Of a stretch of DNA of 62,139 bases, positions 8,128-16,736 are shown in pieces. The DNA comes from an uncultured Clostridia bacterium (GTDB lineage Bacteria; Bacillota; Clostridia; TANB77; CAG-508). The notes under the pieces were generated by a model. The model was not told the origin of the DNA and searched no databases. It was given only the letters and a program-made list of their open reading frames with translations. The position numbers and the translations under genes are program-made. The stretch's first letter is position 1. Each line of letters starts with the position of its first letter. Location: NCBI GenBank assembly GCA_934155625.1, contig CAKPHD010000003.1, positions 1 to 62,139 of the forward strand, given 5' to 3'.

Positions 8128-9035
8128 ATGGACGATTTTGAATTTAGTTCTAATTTATTATATGAAAATTTACGTATTTTAAAACAATCTTACCCTTTTA
8201 TCCAAACTGGTTCTATTGGCAAAAGCATTATGGGTAAAGATATCCCTTTTATTAGAGTTGGTCGAGGCCAAAAAGAAGTATTTTATTCTGCAAGTTATCA
8301 CGCAAATGAATGGATTACTTCTTTGGTTCTTTTAGAATTTCTATATGATTACTGCAATGCTATCCAAACAAATTCTACTATTTGGAATTTTGATGCTAGA
8401 CGTTTGTTTAATACTGTTTCTATTTATATTGTTCCTCTAGTTAATCCAGACCGGAGTTGATTTAGTTACTGGCGCTCTTCCCACTACATCTCCTTCATAC
8501 AAACAAGCAGAAAAAATTGCTTATGGCTTTGCAACAATTCCTTTTCCTAATGGATGGAAGGCCAATATTCGCGGAGTTGACCTCAATCTTCAGTTTCCTG
8601 CTGGCTGGCAACAAGCTCGAGAAATAAAATACGAGCAAGGCTTCAATCGGTCCTGCCCCTCATGATTTTGTTGGATATGGTCCTCTTACAGAACCAGAAG
8701 CTTTAGCTGTTTATAATTTTACTTTACAACATAATTTTAGACTTATACTTGCTTATCATTCTCAAGGTGAAGTTATCTACTGGCAATTCCAAAATTATAA
8801 CCCTCCTGGTGCTTTTCAAATTGGAACTCAATTTGCTAATGTTAGTGGATATTCTCTTGAACCTACACCCTATAATTCCAGCTTTGCTGGTTACAAAGAT
8901 TGGTTTATTCAAAATTACAATAGACCCGGATATACTATTGAGGTTGGACTTGGTACTAATCCTCTTCCTATGACTCAATTTAAAAAAATCTATGAAGATA
9001 ATTTAGGTATATTGGTTTTAGGAAGTATTCTCTAA
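8128..9035 (+). pseudogene. M14 zinc carboxypeptidase (gamma-D-glutamyl-diamino acid endopeptidase-like), two frameshifts
   Basis: Joined across two frameshifts this is a 301-residue M14 peptidase. The zinc-binding HANEW motif (YHANEWITS), IVPLVNPDGVDLVTG, RGVDLNLQFPAGWQQAREIK, GPAPHDFVGYGPLTEPEA, AYHSQGEVIYW and the catalytic Glu segment GYTIEVGLG are all present. The family (ENP1/YqgT) cleaves peptidoglycan stem peptides between D-Glu and the diamino acid. The first break is at about 8449 (GACCGGAGTTG, where removing one C restores NPDGVDL) and the second at about 8654 (AATCGGTCC, where removing one C restores NGPAPHDF). The 908-base span is 3n+2, exactly as two inserted bases predict. AATGAGGT precedes the ATG at 8128; an in-frame ATG at 8092 lacks a site. 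Confidence 0.85.
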
Positions 9036-9041
9036 AATTTT

Positions 9042-9070
9042 GCACCGTTGAGAACCGGTCCCAACGGTGC
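9042..9070. repeat. GGGACCGGTTCT repeat, locus 4: single palindromic copy
   Basis: Core (reverse orientation) at 9051-9062, flanked by GCACCGTTG and CAACGGTGC, making a 29-base near-perfect palindrome between the convergent M14 remnant and the YihY gene. Confidence 0.88.
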
Positions 9071-9075
9071 AAAAA

Positions 9076-9921
9076 TCAAGAATTATTTTTATTCATAAAT
9101 TTATTGAATTCAGCTCCCAAAAACACAGTATAAAAGCAAGAATAAGTCCACATCATAACAAGCATCAAAGTAGTTAAACTTCCATAGGTAATAGAAAATC
9201 CTTTAAAAATTGTCAAATATCTTGAAAATACAAATGATATTATATTAAGTGAAATAGCTCCAAATAATGCACCATACACTTGGCTTTTAATTGATACCCT
9301 ATGTTTTGGCATAAACTTATATAACAACAAGAATACTACAAATGTTGCAAATATAACCCCTAACTGTGTCATAATTGATGATATTAAGTTATAATTCTCC
9401 AATGCTCCAAAATTCTCTTTAATTATATCTATAGCACCATTTCCAAACACTAATATTGTCAATCCCATCACTATCATTATAATAAACAAAATTGTTTCTA
9501 ATAAAACTTTTACTCTTAAATATATATATGAAGTTATTTTTTTACTTTTAGTCTGGTAAACTGTTTGTAACCCTGCTGTTAATGCGTAAAATCCTTTTCC
9601 AGCTGACCATAATGTGAATATTATGGAAACTGAAATTGTTCCTATAGATTTCGAATATACTTCTTGAACTATTCCTAACACCATTTCGCTCATACTTGAT
9701 GGAATAACTTTTGAAATTGCATCAAATAGTGTTTGTGGCGCTATTCCCGTATATTGAATCAATGTTATCAACAAAATTACAAATGGTATAAATGATAATA
9801 TCGTGTAATATGCACATTGTGCTGCACTTTCGCTTATATGGTCTCTTTTCATATTTTCTGTTAATTCTTGAAATTTTTGATATTTTTCTCTTAATTTGGA
9901 TTTATCCATTTTGTCTTTCAT
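9076..9921 (-). CDS. YihY/BrkB-family inner membrane protein
   Basis: About 281 residues with a charged amphipathic N-terminus, then six hydrophobic segments. The family signatures are ESAAQCAYYTILSFIPFVILLITLI at the first helix, GFYALTAGLQTVYQTK, LLLYKFMPKHRV and a final helix ending SCFYTVFLGAEFNKFMNK. Members were once called ribonuclease BN by mistake; they are polytopic membrane proteins of unsettled function, some proposed to be transporters. Start choice: GTG 9930, ATG 9921 and ATG 9909 are all in frame. AAGGTG lies about 8 bases before 9921, so I use that. Gene order gives little clue: it is divergent from the TetR-YhgE pair and convergent with the M14 remnant. Confidence 0.9.
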   Translation of the reverse strand: MKDKMDKSKLREKYQKFQELTENMKRDHISESAAQCAYYTILSFIPFVILLITLIQYTGIAPQTLFDAISKVIPSSMSEMVLGIVQEVYSKSIGTISVSIIFTLWSAGKGFYALTAGLQTVYQTKSKKITSYIYLRVKVLLETILFIIMIVMGLTILVFGNGAIDIIKENFGALENYNLISSIMTQLGVIFATFVVFLLLYKFMPKHRVSIKSQVYGALFGAISLNIISFVFSRYLTIFKGFSITYGSLTTLMLVMMWTYSCFYTVFLGAEFNKFMNKNNS

Positions 9922-10013
9922 TCCTTTCACACCTTATCAATTATTATTCTATCATATTAACTTTTATATTTCTATATTTCATTAAAAATTACTGAAATTC
10001 TTGAAAAAACATG

Positions 10014-10061
10014 TTGACAAATATTTCCGCTCATGGTATACTAAATAACTAGAATAGTATA
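10014..10061 (+). promoter_or_regulatory. Promoter and probable operator of the TetR-yhgE operon
   Basis: TTGACA (10014-10019), 17-base spacer and TATACT (10037-10042) form a near-consensus promoter. TATACT (10037-10042) and AGTATA (10056-10061) are inverted repeats with a 13-base spacer overlapping the -10 box and transcription start, a likely binding site for the TetR protein encoded immediately downstream (autoregulation is inferred). Confidence 0.65.
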
Positions 10062-10084
10062 TCAGTATACAGGAGGTGTTAATC

Positions 10085-10651
10085 TTGAAAGAAGAACAAA
10101 TTATAGAAGTTGCTAGAGAGCTATTCCATAAATTCGGATTTAAAAAAGTATCTATGGATGAAATCGCTAGAGAAGCTGGTGTTACCAAAAAAACAATTTA
10201 CCGTTACTTTGATAGTAAAGAAGCTTTACTTGAATACTTTATCCAAGAAGAAATCCAAAATATGAAAGCAATTGTAGAAGAGGTCGAAAGTAAAAATCTA
10301 GACTTTTTTGATACCGTAAATGAAGCAACTTGTAAATTATTAAAATACAGAAAAGAAAAAGACTTTTTAAATATAATTTCCAAAGAAGCTGAATGGTTAA
10401 AAAACCCAATTATTATAAAAAATCTAACATTGATTGACACACAAATTCAAAATTACATCAAAAGTAAACTACAAAAAGCAAAAGAAAAAGGGTTTATCGA
10501 ATTCACTGACTTAGATGTCACATCATTTTTAGTTTATAAAATGTATATGGCTCTAATTCTTGAGTGGACTGATAAAGATAAAACAATGGATGAACAAATG
10601 ATAGCAAATAGTATATCAGAAATTATAAAAAAAGGATTAAGAAAGGAATGA
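10085..10651 (+). CDS. TetR/AcrR-family transcriptional regulator
   Basis: 188 residues. The N-terminal helix-turn-helix is a textbook TetR domain: IIEVARELFHKFGFKKVSMD followed by EIAREAGVTKKTIYRYFDSKEALLEYF; the rest is the all-helical ligand-binding and dimerisation domain. The start is TTG at 10085, 8 bases after AGGAGG (10071-10076); the in-frame GTG at 10076 overlaps that site and cannot be used. The stop at 10651 lies 7 bases before the YhgE-family gene, so the two form an operon, and the regulator probably represses the exporter in the absence of a ligand. Ligand unknown. Confidence 0.93.
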   Translation: MKEEQIIEVARELFHKFGFKKVSMDEIAREAGVTKKTIYRYFDSKEALLEYFIQEEIQNMKAIVEEVESKNLDFFDTVNEATCKLLKYRKEKDFLNIISKEAEWLKNPIIIKNLTLIDTQIQNYIKSKLQKAKEKGFIEFTDLDVTSFLVYKMYMALILEWTDKDKTMDEQMIANSISEIIKKGLRKE

Positions 10652-10658
10652 TTTTATT

Positions 10659-12737
10659 ATGAAAAAAGAAAAAATCTTAAAAATCTTGATTTTTGCTGTA
10701 GTTTTATTAATCCCTATTATCTATAGCTTTTTCTATTTAAAATCTTATTGGAATCCATATGGAACTTTAAGTGACATGAAAATAGCAGTAGTTAACTTAG
10801 ATAGTGGAAAAGATGACAAAAATCAAGGAAATGAATTTGTACAAAGTCTAAAAGACAGTGCAACATTTAATATTTGCGAAGTAAGCAAAGAAGACGCAAA
10901 TGATGGAATGGAAAAAGGTGATTATTATGCAACAATAGAAATTCCAGAAAATTTCACAGCATGTTTAGAAAGTGGTGCAACTACTGATAAACAAGTTGCT
11001 CAAATAACATACAGACCAAACCAAGCCACAAACTATTTAGCAACACAAATTATAAATAGTGCTGTAAAAACTATCGAATTAAACCTACAATCAAAAGTTG
11101 ATAGAGAAATCATTGCAAATCTATCAGATAAATTAAACGAAGTTCCAGATAGCTTACAAACTATAAGTGATGGTGCTAGTTCAATTTTAGATGGTTCTCA
11201 AAATTTAAATGATGGAATTAAACAACTTAATGATGGTACAAACCAATTAAGTAGTAGTTATAAAGAATTTGACAATGGTGTAGCATCAGCTTATACAGGA
11301 AGTCAAAGTCTAGAAAGTGGATTATCTCAAGTTTCTACTGGTGTTGATACATTAAAAAATGGTGGTCAAACTCTAGATAGTGCTATATCTCAAATAAATG
11401 CTGGTGTTGATGAATTATCAGCTCAAAGTAATTCAGGCATCGTTTCATTAGCTAGTGGTGTAAATGATTTAAATACTGGTGCAGCTAATTTGAATACAAA
11501 ACTACCAGAATATGTTGGAAAAGTAGAATATTTAAATTCTAATGTAAAACCTCTTTTACAAGCACTTTCTAATTATTCTGATGGTGATACTCAAACATTA
11601 CAGTATTTAATTGCTAGTGCTAATCAATTATTAGCTCAAGACCCTGAAAAAGGTAACCTAGATGGTTTCCAACAATTAACTATTGGAGGTCAAGCTTTAA
11701 CAACTGGAGCAAACGATTTATATGCCGGAACTCAAAAATTAGTAGCTGGAACTCAAGATTTAGGAAAATTAACAACTGGTGTTCAAAGTTTAAAATCAGC
11801 TCTAACTCAAGTAAAACAAGGTACATCTTCATTAAATCAAGGAATTGCAACTTTATCTAATGGTACAGTTCAATTAACAGCTGGAAGTTCTACATTAACA
11901 AATGGATTAGCAACTTTAAATTCAAATTCTAAAACAATTGATAATGCTTTAACCACATTAAATGCTGGAACTGCTTCTGCTTATGATGGAAGTAACAAAT
12001 TAGTTGAAGGTGTTCAAACATTCAAGACATCTATTGATGAAGGCCTTGCTAATACTAAAGAACAATTAAAATCATTAAAAGGAATCGAAGATTTTGGAGC
12101 TAAACCTGTTGAATTCAAAACAGAAGCTTATGGTGAAGTAAATTCTTATGGTATCGCCTTTACCCCATTATTCTTATGTATTGGTTTATGGGTTGGTGCT
12201 TTAATGGCTTATGTTGTTCTATACTATGATCAAAAACATAGATTTAAAATCTTTGACCATGATTATAAAAATAAAATATTACAAAATATTGCATACATTG
12301 GACTTGGTGCTTTACAAGGTCTAATTGTAGCTATACTTTTAAAATTAGGTTTAGGTTTTGATATTCAAAACAATGCATTATATTACACAGCAAGTATTTT
12401 AGTTGGTATTACTTTTGTAAGTATTATACAATTCTTAATTAGAAATTTCGGTGATATTGGAAAATTCTTAGCATTAGTTGTTTTAGTATTACAATTAGCA
12501 GCTTCTGGTGGTACATTCCCTATCGAAACAATTGATAAAGGATTCCAAGGACTTACATCATACTTACCTATGACATACTCAATCAAATTATTCAGAGAAA
12601 TTTTAGTTCCAACTGCTACAAATTTCAAAGGTCAATATTTAGGTATTTTAGTTGGTATTACAGTTGTTACTTTGGCAATTACTTGTATAGTTGATGTTAT
12701 TAAACATAAAAAGTCAACTGAAGAAGCTAAAGCATAA
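10659..12737 (+). CDS. YhgE/Pip-family ABC-2 type membrane protein
   Basis: 692 residues. One N-terminal membrane helix (residues 8-27) precedes the conserved IAVVNLDSGKDDKNQGNEFV motif of YhgE/Pip proteins. A large extracytoplasmic region (about 30-500) follows, dominated by heptad-like repeats of the form LxxGxxxLxxG (LNDGIKQLNDGTNQLSSS and many relatives). Five or more C-terminal membrane helices from about residue 500 have an ABC-2 permease character (GGTFPIETIDKGFQGLTSYL). Relatives include YhgE, the phage infection protein Pip and the YueB-type type VII secretion component, but no ESX genes are nearby. Codon and context suggest regulation by the adjacent TetR protein, as for drug or envelope-stress exporters. 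Confidence 0.9.
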   Translation: MKKEKILKILIFAVVLLIPIIYSFFYLKSYWNPYGTLSDMKIAVVNLDSGKDDKNQGNEFVQSLKDSATFNICEVSKEDANDGMEKGDYYATIEIPENFTACLESGATTDKQVAQITYRPNQATNYLATQIINSAVKTIELNLQSKVDREIIANLSDKLNEVPDSLQTISDGASSILDGSQNLNDGIKQLNDGTNQLSSSYKEFDNGVASAYTGSQSLESGLSQVSTGVDTLKNGGQTLDSAISQINAGVDELSAQSNSGIVSLASGVNDLNTGAANLNTKLPEYVGKVEYLNSNVKPLLQALSNYSDGDTQTLQYLIASANQLLAQDPEKGNLDGFQQLTIGGQALTTGANDLYAGTQKLVAGTQDLGKLTTGVQSLKSALTQVKQGTSSLNQGIATLSNGTVQLTAGSSTLTNGLATLNSNSKTIDNALTTLNAGTASAYDGSNKLVEGVQTFKTSIDEGLANTKEQLKSLKGIEDFGAKPVEFKTEAYGEVNSYGIAFTPLFLCIGLWVGALMAYVVLYYDQKHRFKIFDHDYKNKILQNIAYIGLGALQGLIVAILLKLGLGFDIQNNALYYTASILVGITFVSIIQFLIRNFGDIGKFLALVVLVLQLAASGGTFPIETIDKGFQGLTSYLPMTYSIKLFREILVPTATNFKGQYLGILVGITVVTLAITCIVDVIKHKKSTEEAKA

Positions 12738-12750
12738 TATATAAAAGACA

Positions 12751-12790
12751 AAAAAATCACAAAAGTCAAACGACTTTCGTGATTTTTTTC
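12751..12790. terminator. Bidirectional terminator between yhgE-like gene and clpB
   Basis: AAAAAAATCACAAAAGTC and GACTTTCGTGATTTTTTT form an 18-bp stem with one mismatch, loop AAAC, between two convergent genes; both strands end in a T-run. Confidence 0.85.
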
Positions 12791-12827
12791 GCATTTTTCA
12801 AATGACTTTTGTGCAAAGCCTCACATT

Positions 12828-15425
12828 TTATATACGACTTATAAATAAACCATCTTGATTACTATCAATTTTTACTGTTGTATTAGGCAATATTTCTTGC
12901 GATAAAATCTTTTTAGCAATTAAAGTCTCAAGCTTTTTCTGTACAAATCTCTTTAAAGGTCTTGCACCATAAACTTCATCATAACCATTGTCTATTAAAT
13001 AATCTTTAGCAGATTGAGTTAATTCAAGTTTGATGTGTTTATCTTCAAGTCTTCTTTCCAAATCTTTAATTAGAAGTTCTAATATTTTTGATATTTCTGT
13101 TTTACGAAGTGGTTTATAAAATACTATTTCATCTAATCTGTTTAAAAATTCTGGTCTAAAGCTTCTCTTTAATAATTCCTCTACTTTATTTTTAGCCTCT
13201 TCTGAAATCTCTCCATTTTCCTGAATTCCTTCTAAAATATATTCAGAGCCTAAGTTTGATGTTAATATTATAATCGTATTTTTAAAATCTACAGTTCTGC
13301 CTTGTGAGTCTGTAATACGTCCATCATCTAAGACTTGCAACAATACATTAAATACGTCTGGATGTGCTTTTTCTATTTCATCAAATAATACAACTGAATA
13401 TGGTCTTCTTCTAACAGCTTCTGTTAATTGTCCACCTTCATCATATCCTACATATCCTGGAGGCGCACCAATTAATCTTGAAACAGAATATTTTTCCATA
13501 TATTCAGACATATCAATTCTTACCATATTATGCTCATCATCAAATAGTGCTTCTGCAAGTGATTTTGCAAGCTCTGTTTTACCAACACCTGTTGGACCTA
13601 AAAACATGAATGAACCTATTGGTCTACGTGGATCTCCTATACCGGCTCTTGAACGCATAATTGCTTCTGAAACCTTTTCAACAGCTTCGTCTTGACCTAT
13701 TACTCTCTTATGAAGAATTTTATCTAGGTTTAGAATTTTTTCTCTTTCACCTTCCATTAATTTAGTAACAGGGATTCCTGTCCATCTTGATATGATTTTT
13801 GCAATTTCTTCATCTGTTACTTTATTTCTTAATAATCCATCTTCTTTGCTCTTTTCTGAAATTTCTTCCTCTTTTTCTAGCTCTTTTTGTAATTCTGGAA
13901 GTTTACCATATCTTAATTCTGCAACTTTATTTAAGTCATAACTTCTTTCTGCTTGTTCAATTTGAGCATTTGTCTGTTCGATTTCTTCACGTAATTTCTG
14001 AACTTTTCCAATAGCAGTTTTTTCATTTTCCCATTTTGCCTTCATTGCATCAAATTTTGTTTTTAATTCTGCTTTTTCTTTTTGAATATCTGCTAAACGT
14101 TGTTTTGAAATTTCGTCTTTTTCTTTACTTAAAGCTGTTTCTTCTATTTCTAATTGCATAATTTTTCTAGAAACTTCATCAAGTTCCGTTGGCATTGATT
14201 CCATCTCTGTTTTGATCATTGCACATGCTTCATCAATCAAGTCAATTGCTTTGTCTGGCAAAAATCTATCTGATATATATCTATGTGATAATGTTGCTGC
14301 TGAAATTAAAGCATTATCTGATATTTTTACACCATGATATACTTCATATCTTTCTTTCAAGCCTCTTAAAATTGAAATTGTATCTTCTACTGAAGGTTCA
14401 TCTACCATTACTGGTTGGAAACGTCTTTCTAGTGCTTGGTCTTTTTCAATATATTGTCTGTATTCATTTAAAGTTGTAGCCCCAATGCAATGTAATTCAC
14501 CTCTTGCCAACATTGGTTTTAACAAGTTTCCTGCATCCATTGCACCATCTGTTTTTCCTGCACCTACAATTGTGTGAATTTCATCAATAAATAAAATTAT
14601 ACGTCCTTCACTCTTTTTTACTTCTTGTAGTACAGCTTTTAGTCTTTCTTCGAATTCTCCTCTATATTTAGCTCCTGCTATTAATAGACCCATATCAAGT
14701 GAAAATATGCTACATTCTTTTAAGCCTTCTGGCACATCTCCTCTAACAATTCTTAGAGCTAATCCTTCTGCAATAGCAGTTTTACCAACACCAGGTTCAC
14801 CAATTAAACATGGATTGTTTTTGGTTTTTCTTGATAAAATTCTAATAACATTTCTAATTTCAGAATCTCTACCAATTACAGGATCCAGCTTTTGCTCTCT
14901 TGCCATTTCGGTTAAATCTTGGCCATACTTTTTAAGAACATCATAAGTATCTTCTGGATTATCAGAAGTAACTCTTGTGTTACCTCTAACCTCTGACAAA
15001 GCTTTTAGAAATTCATTTTTAGTAATGCTATATCTACGTAATAAATCTTTAATTTTGCTATTAGCATCATCAAAAATCCCAATCATAATATGTTCAACAG
15101 AAACATATTCATCTTTCATCTTTTTAGCAATGTTTTCTGCATCAGCCAATGTCTTATTAACATCTTGTGACACATAAATGCTATCATTCTGTGTAGCTCC
15201 TCCAGTAATTCTTGGCATATTATTAATTATGTTGCCAAGTTCATCTTCTAGCCCATCTATTGTACTAATTTTTTTCAATAACTCTTTAATCAAGCTATTG
15301 TCTTGCTCCAATAAAGCTAATAATAAGTGTTCTTGCTCTACTTGTGCATTTTGCCTTTCTGCTGCTAATGTTTGTGCACTTTGTATTGCTTCTAATGATT
15401 TTTGAGTAAATTTTTGAATATTCAT
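12828..15425 (-). CDS. clpB: Chaperone ClpB (Hsp100 disaggregase)
   Basis: 865 residues, the full ClpB length. The Clp N-domain occupies residues 1-150. AAA-1 has Walker A GEPGVGKT (209-216) and the GAKYRGEFEERLKAV pore loop. The coiled-coil M-domain (about 400-530), which separates ClpB from ClpA/ClpC, follows. AAA-2 has Walker A GPTGVGKT (about 610-617) and the GYVGYDEGG pore loop. With DnaK it pulls aggregated proteins apart; no ClpP-docking IGL loop is expected. The start is set by AGGAGGTAGGTATT before ATG. Upstream lie a tandem pair of GGGACCGGTTCT repeats within the leader and a strong promoter overlapped by a CIRCE-like operator, pointing to HrcA control. Confidence 0.97.
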   Translation of the reverse strand: MNIQKFTQKSLEAIQSAQTLAAERQNAQVEQEHLLLALLEQDNSLIKELLKKISTIDGLEDELGNIINNMPRITGGATQNDSIYVSQDVNKTLADAENIAKKMKDEYVSVEHIMIGIFDDANSKIKDLLRRYSITKNEFLKALSEVRGNTRVTSDNPEDTYDVLKKYGQDLTEMAREQKLDPVIGRDSEIRNVIRILSRKTKNNPCLIGEPGVGKTAIAEGLALRIVRGDVPEGLKECSIFSLDMGLLIAGAKYRGEFEERLKAVLQEVKKSEGRIILFIDEIHTIVGAGKTDGAMDAGNLLKPMLARGELHCIGATTLNEYRQYIEKDQALERRFQPVMVDEPSVEDTISILRGLKERYEVYHGVKISDNALISAATLSHRYISDRFLPDKAIDLIDEACAMIKTEMESMPTELDEVSRKIMQLEIEETALSKEKDEISKQRLADIQKEKAELKTKFDAMKAKWENEKTAIGKVQKLREEIEQTNAQIEQAERSYDLNKVAELRYGKLPELQKELEKEEEISEKSKEDGLLRNKVTDEEIAKIISRWTGIPVTKLMEGEREKILNLDKILHKRVIGQDEAVEKVSEAIMRSRAGIGDPRRPIGSFMFLGPTGVGKTELAKSLAEALFDDEHNMVRIDMSEYMEKYSVSRLIGAPPGYVGYDEGGQLTEAVRRRPYSVVLFDEIEKAHPDVFNVLLQVLDDGRITDSQGRTVDFKNTIIILTSNLGSEYILEGIQENGEISEEAKNKVEELLKRSFRPEFLNRLDEIVFYKPLRKTEISKILELLIKDLERRLEDKHIKLELTQSAKDYLIDNGYDEVYGARPLKRFVQKKLETLIAKKILSQEILPNTTVKIDSNQDGLFISRI

Positions 15426-15438
15426 AATACCTACCTCC

Positions 15439-15510
15439 TTTTTGGTACTTTTGGGACCGGTTCTTATCGGTGCATTTTTGGTACTTTTGGGACCGGTTCT
15501 TATCGGTGCA
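15439..15510. repeat. GGGACCGGTTCT repeat, locus 5: exact 36-bp tandem duplication in the clpB leader
   Basis: Units 15439-15474 and 15475-15510 are identical; cores at 15453-15464 and 15489-15500. Both lie between the clpB promoter and its ribosome-binding site, so they are transcribed as part of the clpB 5' untranslated region. Confidence 0.92.
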
Positions 15511-15586
15511 TTTATCTTATAGTTTTAGACCAGAAACTTGATGTCCCGGCCTTTTTACTTTTATTATATATCTTTTGACATTTATT

Positions 15587-15629
15587 ATTATATCACTTTG
15601 TTTTAGCAGAGTCAATAGTAGAGTGCTAA
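15587..15629 (-). promoter_or_regulatory. clpB promoter overlapped by CIRCE-like (HrcA) operator
   Basis: On the minus strand TTGACT (15610-15615), 17 bases, TATAAT (15587-15592). An inverted repeat TTAGCAGAG-N9-GAGTGCTAA (15603-15629) overlaps the -35 box. The right half is a perfect CIRCE half site, the left half matches at 6 of 9 bases (15 of 18 overall). HrcA repression is the expected meaning; no tandem CtsR heptads were seen. Confidence 0.7.
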
Positions 15630-15676
15630 TTTATATCAAAAAAAATCCTAGGATTTTATAACCCTAAGATTTGATA

Positions 15677-15762
15677 TGGTGGACAGGGAAGGATTCGAAC
15701 CTTCGTACTCGTATGAGAACAGATTTACAGTCTGCCGCCTTTAGCCACTCGGCCACCTGTCC
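15677..15762 (-). tRNA. tRNA-Tyr (anticodon GTA)
   Basis: The minus strand gives GGACAGG...CCTGTCC acceptor arms, the D-arm GGCCGAGTGGC, anticodon loop CTGTAAA (GTA), a long class II variable arm, T-loop GGTTCGAATCC and an encoded CCA (15677-15679). The long variable arm with GTA anticodon is diagnostic of bacterial tRNA-Tyr. Confidence 0.97.
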
Positions 15763-15792
15763 AAATTTTTTATTACTTATGTAATAAAAAAA

Positions 15793-15870
15793 TGGTGCTC
15801 CCACTAGGACTTGAACCTAGGACCTACCGGTTATGAGCCGGTTGCTCTAACCAACTGAGCTATAGGAGCA
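15793..15870 (-). tRNA. tRNA-Met (anticodon CAT, probably elongator)
   Basis: The minus strand begins TGCTCCTATAGCTCAGTTGG with anticodon loop CTCATAA (CAT), T-arm GGTTCAAGTCC and encoded CCA. The first acceptor pair is a normal Watson-Crick T-A, not the mismatch of initiator tRNA. A lysidine-modified tRNA-Ile (CAT) cannot be fully excluded. It lies 30 bases from tRNA-Tyr and is probably cotranscribed. Confidence 0.93.
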
Positions 15871-16011
15871 TGTCATTATTTTGTTATTGCTCAACGCAGT
15901 TCTTAGTATACCCTATTTATTTTTAATTGTCAATACTTTTTCAAAAAAATTTTAACATTTTTTTATTTTTGTCATATTATGTAATATACAATCAAGAAAA
16001 GGAGGATTAAT

Positions 16012-16377
16012 ATGTTTACGCGTAGATATCAAAAATGCCGTTGCATGAATAATAATGCATGTTGCAATACTGCAAATAACATGCTCGAAGACAAATGTAA
16101 TGATGTTTGTCCTTGTGATTATGAAATGAATGTTGCAGACGAATGTGAATGTGGATTTGACGAAGAATATGAAATGAGTGTTTTTCCAGAAAATCCAATG
16201 TTAGCTCAAAGTTATGTTCCTTGGCAATACATGGATAAAACTTTCAAACCTTGTGTTGGTTTAAAAATGGGAACAATCTTCCCTGAATTAGTAAGTCCTT
16301 ATATGCCTTGCCAATCTATGAGAGTTAACGAATTCTTAGAAGCAACAAATACTATTGGAGAGGGGTGCAATAAATAA
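16012..16377 (+). CDS. cotJA: Spore coat-associated protein CotJA
   Basis: 121 residues. The N-terminal 45 residues are Cys/Asn-rich (RRYQKCRCMNNNACCN, NDVCPCDYE), and the C-terminal half holds the CotJA motif: MLAQSYVPWQYMDKTFKP, GLKMGTIFPELVSPY. First gene of the cotJ operon, whose products form an inner coat layer and are made in the mother cell. AAGGAGGATTA precedes the ATG. Its stop overlaps the start of cotJB by one base. The N-terminal Cys-rich extension is longer than in Bacillus CotJA (82 residues) and may reflect disulfide or metal crosslinking in the coat. CATATTAT at about 15973-15980 resembles a sigma-E -10, but I see no clear -35. Confidence 0.9.
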   Translation: MFTRRYQKCRCMNNNACCNTANNMLEDKCNDVCPCDYEMNVADECECGFDEEYEMSVFPENPMLAQSYVPWQYMDKTFKPCVGLKMGTIFPELVSPYMPCQSMRVNEFLEATNTIGEGCNK

Positions 16378-16736
16378 TGATGAATAATACAAATAGAAAC
16401 TGCAATTGTATGGGCAATACGAATACTATGAATTCTATGCCTACAATGACAACAAACACTATAAATATGTCTTTTAATGATGACTGTAGACCAACTCAAA
16501 AAGAAATGTTGCAAAATATCAAATGCTTAAATTTTGCTATAATTGAATTAGGTCTTTATTTAGACACTCATCCTGATGATGAAAAAGCTCTTTGTTTACA
16601 CAGAAAATATTGTAAAGAGTATAGAGAATTAACTGACAAATATCAAAAAGTTTATGGGCCTTTGACAATCCAATTTCCTTGTAATAAATGGAGATGGCTT
16701 GAAGAACCATGGCCTTGGGAAGGAGGAATTGTTTAA
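16377..16736 (+). CDS. cotJB: Spore coat protein CotJB
   Basis: 119 residues. After a short Asn/Met/Thr-rich start the conserved CotJB helical domain runs from about residue 35: EMLQNIKCLNFAIIELGLYL, DTHPDDEKAL, YCKEYRELTDKYQKVYGPLT, and ends WRWLEEPWPWEGG, the classic CotJB tail. The start ATG overlaps the cotJA stop (TAATG); a second ATG follows at 16380. The TAA stop is immediately followed by cotJC ATG, and GGAAGGAGG at the end of cotJB serves as the cotJC ribosome site, indicating tight translational coupling in the three-gene coat operon. Confidence 0.93.
   Translation: MMNNTNRNCNCMGNTNTMNSMPTMTTNTINMSFNDDCRPTQKEMLQNIKCLNFAIIELGLYLDTHPDDEKALCLHRKYCKEYRELTDKYQKVYGPLTIQFPCNKWRWLEEPWPWEGGIV

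Noticed and set aside
15439..15510. Possible CRISPR array (identical 36-base units)
   Set aside because: Only two adjacent copies with no spacer between them, and no cas genes; same at 34577-34648.
15793..15870. tRNA-Ile (CAT) instead of tRNA-Met
   Set aside because: The overall sequence and absence of the usual Ile2 acceptor features favour elongator tRNA-Met, although the anticodon alone cannot decide.
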